From Rs1 sp034111875 (lineage in GTDB: Bacteria > Pseudomonadota > Gammaproteobacteria > Pseudomonadales > Balneatricaceae): DNA of 18,207 nucleotides. The notes beneath the pieces were generated by a model. It was not told the DNA's origin. It worked only from the letters and a program-made list of their open reading frames with translations, and searched no databases. Within the stretch, counting starts at the first letter, position 1; each line of letters opens with the position of its first letter. Shown in pieces: positions 15,185 to 18,207 of the stretch. The DNA lies in contig JAWUWK010000056.1 in assembly GCA_034111875.1 (NCBI GenBank), forward strand, positions 1-18,207, in the 5' to 3' direction. The position numbers and the translations under genes are program-made.

Positions 15185-16264
15185 TCAAGTGTTATCGACG
15201 CTTTGACCAAGCAACTCTTGAGGTGTGAACGGTGTGAAACACGCGGGGAAACCTGTCCCTGTGTTGAACGATTTAGGCAGGTCTGGGAAGTAGTTGACGT
15301 TTGCCTGCAAATCTTTCGCGTTCACTTGCGGAATTGGCAGGTAGACAGTTTGTGGAAGCTTATGACCTTGCAACAGTGAAACCGCCGCTTCTAACGCGAT
15401 GGCTGACATTGCTGGTGCCTGCGCCGCTGACACGCCCGGAATACCAAGATCTGCCATCAACATACGAACACCATTTTCGCCGTCGACACCCATAGGAACA
15501 ATCGGGTGACCTGCTGCTTGCATCGCGTTGATAGTGCCTGCTGAACCATGCTGTGAAACAACAGCATCAAAGCGGCCATGTGTTGCTAACGCATCTGCTA
15601 CCACTTTCTGGCTAGTACCAGTGTCCCAGTTTCCAACAACTTGCACTATCTCAAGACCTTCAACCTTCTCCAGTACACTCATCATGCCCAGACGTCGATC
15701 GCGATCGGTGGCATTACCTGGCAAGCCGTTAACCATCAGTATTTTCTTTGCAACACCGCCTAACTCATCCATCACTGTCTGGGCTTTAATGCTACCAAGT
15801 TCAAATTGACTTTCATTAATTTGCACAATTTTGTCGGTATCTAGCACGTTATCAAAAGGAACTAACACTGTTCCGGCTCTTTGTGCACGTCGAATCACTG
15901 GTTCGAATGCGGTGGGGTTAACCGCGATAAATGTAATGGCGTCATACCCCGCTGCAATGAAGTTATCGATTGCAGCGATCTGTGCGGCACTGTCATTACC
16001 GACTGAAACAACGGTAAATTCTTCAATGTTAGCGGCGTTTTCAGGACGAGCAGCCCAAGCTTTTGATGCTTGAATAGCCGCTATTCGCCAATCGTTTCCG
16101 GCAAAGCCGTTTACAAAAGCTATCTTGTAAGGGCCCTCTTTGGCCTCCTGCTGAATTGTGCTAGTGCCTGGTGCCGGAGCAAAACATGCAGAACGGTAGG
16201 TTTCTGCAAAAGCATTTGTCGAAGCGATTGCTGCAATAGATAAACAAAGTAATAGTTTTTTCAT
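15185..16264 (-). CDS. Periplasmic sugar-type substrate-binding protein of the ABC importer
   Basis: First gene of the operon. The 359-residue protein begins with a Sec signal (MKKLLLCLSIAAIASTNAFA, cleavage after A-F-A at residue 20) and continues as a type I periplasmic binding fold (RbsB/LacI-like): PYKIAFVNGFAGNDWR opens the first lobe, FIAAGYDAITFIAVNPTAF and VPFDNVLDTD line the cleft, and VSQHGSAGTINAMQAAG belongs to the second lobe. It is longer than RbsB, with an N-terminal strap and C-terminal tail each carrying a cysteine (C27 and C342) that could form a disulfide. The start has GAGAG about 8 bases upstream. It captures the solute in the periplasm and delivers it to the permeases. 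The ligand cannot be read from sequence; tetronate-type acids or lactones are suggested by context. Confidence 0.93.
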   Translation of the reverse strand: MKKLLLCLSIAAIASTNAFAETYRSACFAPAPGTSTIQQEAKEGPYKIAFVNGFAGNDWRIAAIQASKAWAARPENAANIEEFTVVSVGNDSAAQIAAIDNFIAAGYDAITFIAVNPTAFEPVIRRAQRAGTVLVPFDNVLDTDKIVQINESQFELGSIKAQTVMDELGGVAKKILMVNGLPGNATDRDRRLGMMSVLEKVEGLEIVQVVGNWDTGTSQKVVADALATHGRFDAVVSQHGSAGTINAMQAAGHPIVPMGVDGENGVRMLMADLGIPGVSAAQAPAMSAIALEAAVSLLQGHKLPQTVYLPIPQVNAKDLQANVNYFPDLPKSFNTGTGFPACFTPFTPQELLGQSVDNT

Positions 16265-16299
16265 GTATATCTCTCTTTTTATGTATGATTTTATTTTTA

Positions 16300-16313
16300 T
16301 GTTTACGTTAACA
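16300..16313. promoter_or_regulatory. LacI-family operator O1 (proximal to the operon)
   Basis: TGTTTACGTTAACA is a near-perfect palindrome with the central ACGT (CG at the dyad) typical of LacI-family operators. It lies about 36 bases before the binding-protein start codon and just downstream of the predicted transcription start. Its centre is 29 bases from that of the second site. Confidence 0.75.
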
Positions 16314-16321
16314 TAGAGACA

Positions 16322-16350
16322 TTTTTAATGGTTACGTTAACATATGTCAA
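16322..16350 (-). promoter_or_regulatory. Predicted sigma-70 promoter of the transport/tetronate operon
   Basis: On the minus strand TTGACA (16350-16345) is a consensus -35, followed after exactly 17 bases by TAAAAA (16327-16322) as -10. Transcription would start near 16315. The spacer is almost filled by operator O2 and the start site is flanked by O1. Confidence 0.7.
16329..16342. promoter_or_regulatory. LacI-family operator O2 (inside the promoter spacer)
   Basis: TGGTTACGTTAACA shares 12 of 14 bases with O1, including the ACGTTAACA half. It sits between the -35 and -10 hexamers, so a bound repressor would block RNA polymerase. It lies about 58 bases before the repressor gene, so autoregulation is also possible. 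Confidence 0.75.
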
Positions 16351-16399
16351 GTCATAGGATTATTTTTAGGCAATTTTTTAAAAAAAGGACAACGGCAGA

Positions 16400-17416
16400 G
16401 TGACAATTAAAAAAACCGCACGGCCAACCATGATCGATGTCGCCCAGCGCGCAGGTGTTAGCCAAATGACCGTTTCACGCGCGATGAGTGGCAAAGGCTA
16501 TGTCTCAGAAGAGGTTCGTTTAAAAGTAACCGCGGCGGCTAAAGAGATCGGTTATGTTCAAAACAAACTAGCCCATGGATTGCGCTCTGAAAACACTCAG
16601 CTGGTTGCCGTGGTTCTACCTACACTGGGTAATAGCGTGTTTACAGATGTCTTGACCGGAATAACAGATGCCGTCACTCAGCATGGCTTTAGACCTGTTT
16701 TTGGCGTGACAGAATATTCGCAGGAATCTGAAGAAGAGCTAGTTCAAGATCTTTTGTCGTGGCGGCCATTGGGCATTGTATTGGCCGGAATAGAACACTC
16801 TGAAACGACGCGTAAAGCCATCATAGCCTCGGGAATCCGGGTGGCTGAAATTATGGATATAGATAACTCACCCATCTCGATTGCTTTCGGTTTATCGCAC
16901 AAAGCAGCGGGCAAGAAAACCGCTGAATACATGCTATCAAAAGGCCATCGACGCTTCGTTTACGTGGGGAGTCAGGGCGGAAAAGACTTAAGAGCACTGA
17001 AACGGTTTGAAGGTTTTCTTGAAGCAATCAATGAGGAAGGAGCAACCTTAATATCGACCGAAATCAGCACACTGCCATCATCATTAGCTGGTGGTCTTCG
17101 CACTACAGAACAGATTCTTTCAGCGGCAGATAAGCCGGATGCTATTTACTATGCAAATGATGACCTAGCGGCAGGCGGCCTAATGTATTGCATTTCAAAT
17201 GGTATTCGCACCCCCGAGGATATCGCCCTAGCCGGCTTCAACGCACTGCCATTTCTGGATGCGTTTCCGATTCAGCTCACCACAATTCGCACGCCTAGGT
17301 ATGAAATGGGCTGGCAAGCGGGTAAATACTTAGTCGACCCCAATCATACACATTACGCGTCTGAACAGCGCTGTATAGATGTTGGCTTTGAATTAATAAC
17401 CGGAGATACTTGCTAA
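16400..17416 (+). CDS. LacI-family transcriptional repressor
   Basis: A 338-residue DNA-binding regulator, full length for the family. The N-terminal helix-turn-helix spans about 10-30: TMIDVAQRAGVS then QMTVSRAMSGKGYVS, and a hinge helix follows at about 55-62 (NKLAHGL). The rest is a periplasmic-binding-protein-like effector domain (QLVAVVLPTLGNSVFTDVL, then YANDDLAAGGLMYC and IALAGFNALPF), resembling the GntR/gluconate-type branch of the family. The start is GTG, with AAGGA 10-11 bases upstream; no ATG precedes the DNA-binding domain. It is divergent from the operon with 135 bases between start codons, containing two operators. It presumably represses uptake and breakdown genes until a sugar acid or intermediate binds. 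Confidence 0.94.
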   Translation: MTIKKTARPTMIDVAQRAGVSQMTVSRAMSGKGYVSEEVRLKVTAAAKEIGYVQNKLAHGLRSENTQLVAVVLPTLGNSVFTDVLTGITDAVTQHGFRPVFGVTEYSQESEEELVQDLLSWRPLGIVLAGIEHSETTRKAIIASGIRVAEIMDIDNSPISIAFGLSHKAAGKKTAEYMLSKGHRRFVYVGSQGGKDLRALKRFEGFLEAINEEGATLISTEISTLPSSLAGGLRTTEQILSAADKPDAIYYANDDLAAGGLMYCISNGIRTPEDIALAGFNALPFLDAFPIQLTTIRTPRYEMGWQAGKYLVDPNHTHYASEQRCIDVGFELITGDTC

Positions 17417-18120
17417 GTACTTCCGCCTTGCATGCGCAGCGCCATGACTTTGATGACTTTATAGTGGTAAATAATCCACTGCTTACACTTAATGTGAATA
17501 AATTTTCAGATATTAGAGTCATCATCGATAAAAACAAGATTGTGGGTCGGGTTTCGCAGATTATGAGTTGCGCAAGAGCAAAATATAGTAAAATAGGACA
17601 GGCTCTTTTTAGAAAATTGATCCGGCTTAGTGAATGACCATTTGTGGGTCCGTAAATTATGCTAATAGCGCAGCAATTTCGAAAAATTAAGCCGAAGTTC
17701 TCTTTGCTGCTGGCTTTAAACGACTTTATCTTTTATAGCTAACTTTCGTAAAAGAAATGAACTCGAGTACGCTAACACAAAGCTTTGCCTAAGGCAGACC
17801 ATGGTGGATGAAGTTCTAGGCGACAATAAGCGGTATAAGGGACTGCTCTATCTGGGACAATCTAAAAAAAATTCAAATGGTATATAATCATTCACTAAAT
17901 AAAGCGGCTAAACCTTAGCTTTCTAGCATGTTTACTCAAAACAACGGATACAATATGAGCACTGTAATGCCAGTGTGCATAATCAGCTACTAAAACTCGA
18001 TTTTTTTCAGATGTAAAAAAACCTGTATTCAAATCTGAAGTGCATCATCTAATCCCGTAGAAAGAAAAGCCAGCTGAAGGTAAGCTTCTATCTTTTTCTC
18101 CGGCAAGAGATGTAACGATA
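17417..18120. other. Gene-poor region between the repressor gene and the IS30-type element
   Basis: About 700 AT-rich bases. A 75-codon plus frame overlapping the repressor stop (17410-17637) has no ribosome-binding site and no recognisable sequence. A 7-base inverted repeat (CGGCTTA near 17624 and TAAGCCG near 17690) is present but widely spaced. No terminator for the repressor gene stands out. The right part leads into the transposon end. Confidence 0.5.
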
Positions 18121-18207
18121 ATGAGACATTACCAACAGCTGACTTATGAGCAACGATGCCAAATATATGTGCTAAAGAAAAGAGGTTATTCGCAGCGGCA
18201 AATTGCA
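18021..18207 (+). mobile_element. Left end of an IS30-family insertion sequence (continues off window)
   Basis: The element is recognised from its transposase start at 18121. Its boundary is uncertain. A TTCAAATCTGAAGTGCA stretch at about 18028-18044 looks like an IS30-type terminal sequence, so the end probably lies close to 18021-18030. An ATCTGAA (18033-18039) also pairs with TTCAGAT at 18006-18012 just outside. The other terminus is beyond the right edge, so repeats cannot be compared. Confidence 0.5.
18121..18207 (+). CDS. IS30-family transposase, N-terminal 29 residues (cut by window edge)
   Basis: The frame begins MRHYQQLTYEQRCQIYVLKK and continues RGYSQRQIA to the last base of the window. 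This is the N-terminal helix-turn-helix of IS30 transposases (the x-Q-L-T-x-E-Q-R-x-x-I motif followed by a G-x-S/N-x-x-x-I-A segment), which binds the terminal repeats. The DDE catalytic domain is outside the window, so whether the gene is intact cannot be judged. No strong ribosome-binding site precedes the ATG at 18121. Confidence 0.85.
   Translation, partial: MRHYQQLTYEQRCQIYVLKKRGYSQRQIA

Noticed and set aside
17410..17637. 75-codon frame overlapping the stop of the repressor gene
   Set aside because: No ribosome-binding site and no family resemblance; treated as chance, though a remnant cannot be excluded.
1..18207. CRISPR arrays, tRNA or rRNA genes, phage genes, restriction or toxin-antitoxin systems
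   Set aside because: I saw no regularly spaced short repeats, tRNA cloverleaf, rRNA sequence or recognisable defence/phage protein on either strand.

Overview
The window looks like chromosomal DNA from a moderately AT-rich gammaproteobacterium, probably a marine or aquatic one. This is inferred from the QueE/QueD type, the lipoprotein signals, the LacI/RbsABC-style sugar regulon and overall base composition. No rRNA, tRNA or other taxonomic marker is present, so the assignment is loose. The left 7 kb is AT-rich, with wide intergenic gaps, repeats and decayed genes. The right 9 kb is compact, tightly coupled coding sequence.

Layout. Positions 1-802 hold a decayed second copy of the end of the tetronate operon: pseudo-otnI plus the last about 31 codons of otnC. 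It abuts the stop of queE. queE (minus) and queD (plus) are divergent queuosine-precursor genes, separated by a gap that may hold a small decayed frame. Next come a double-length RecX-like protein flanked by two direct repeats of about 345 bp (2302-2647 and 3807-4147), a degenerate HNH-like zinc-finger protein, a repeat-containing spacer with a possible 22-codon mini-lipoprotein, and an outer-membrane-type metallo-beta-lactamase-fold lipoprotein related to NAPE-PLD/UlaG. From 7172 to 16264 lies a nine-gene operon read right to left: substrate-binding protein, sugar ABC ATPase, two permeases, SMP-30-type lactonase, ltnD, otnK, otnC and otnI. A LacI-family repressor gene diverges from it at 16400. 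The last 90 bases are the 5' end of an IS30-family transposase.

How the genes work together. The operon encodes import of a sugar-like compound (periplasmic binding protein plus RbsABC-type transporter), opening of an aldonolactone (SMP-30), and the known tetronate route: LtnD oxidation, OtnI isomerisation, OtnK phosphorylation and OtnC decarboxylation to dihydroxyacetone phosphate. The divergent promoter region carries a TTGACA-17-TAAAAA promoter for the operon. One near-palindromic operator sits inside the -35/-10 spacer and a second lies near the start of transcription, which fits repression by the adjacent LacI-family protein and relief by a pathway intermediate.

I did not find a convincing wholly new system. 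The points most worth a second look are the 0.8-kb duplicated and decayed operon end, the long repeats bracketing the RecX-like gene, the HNH-like protein lacking the catalytic histidine pair, the duplicated ribosome-binding/start cassette with the mini-lipoprotein, and the transporter-lactonase-tetronate combination with its two-operator promoter.
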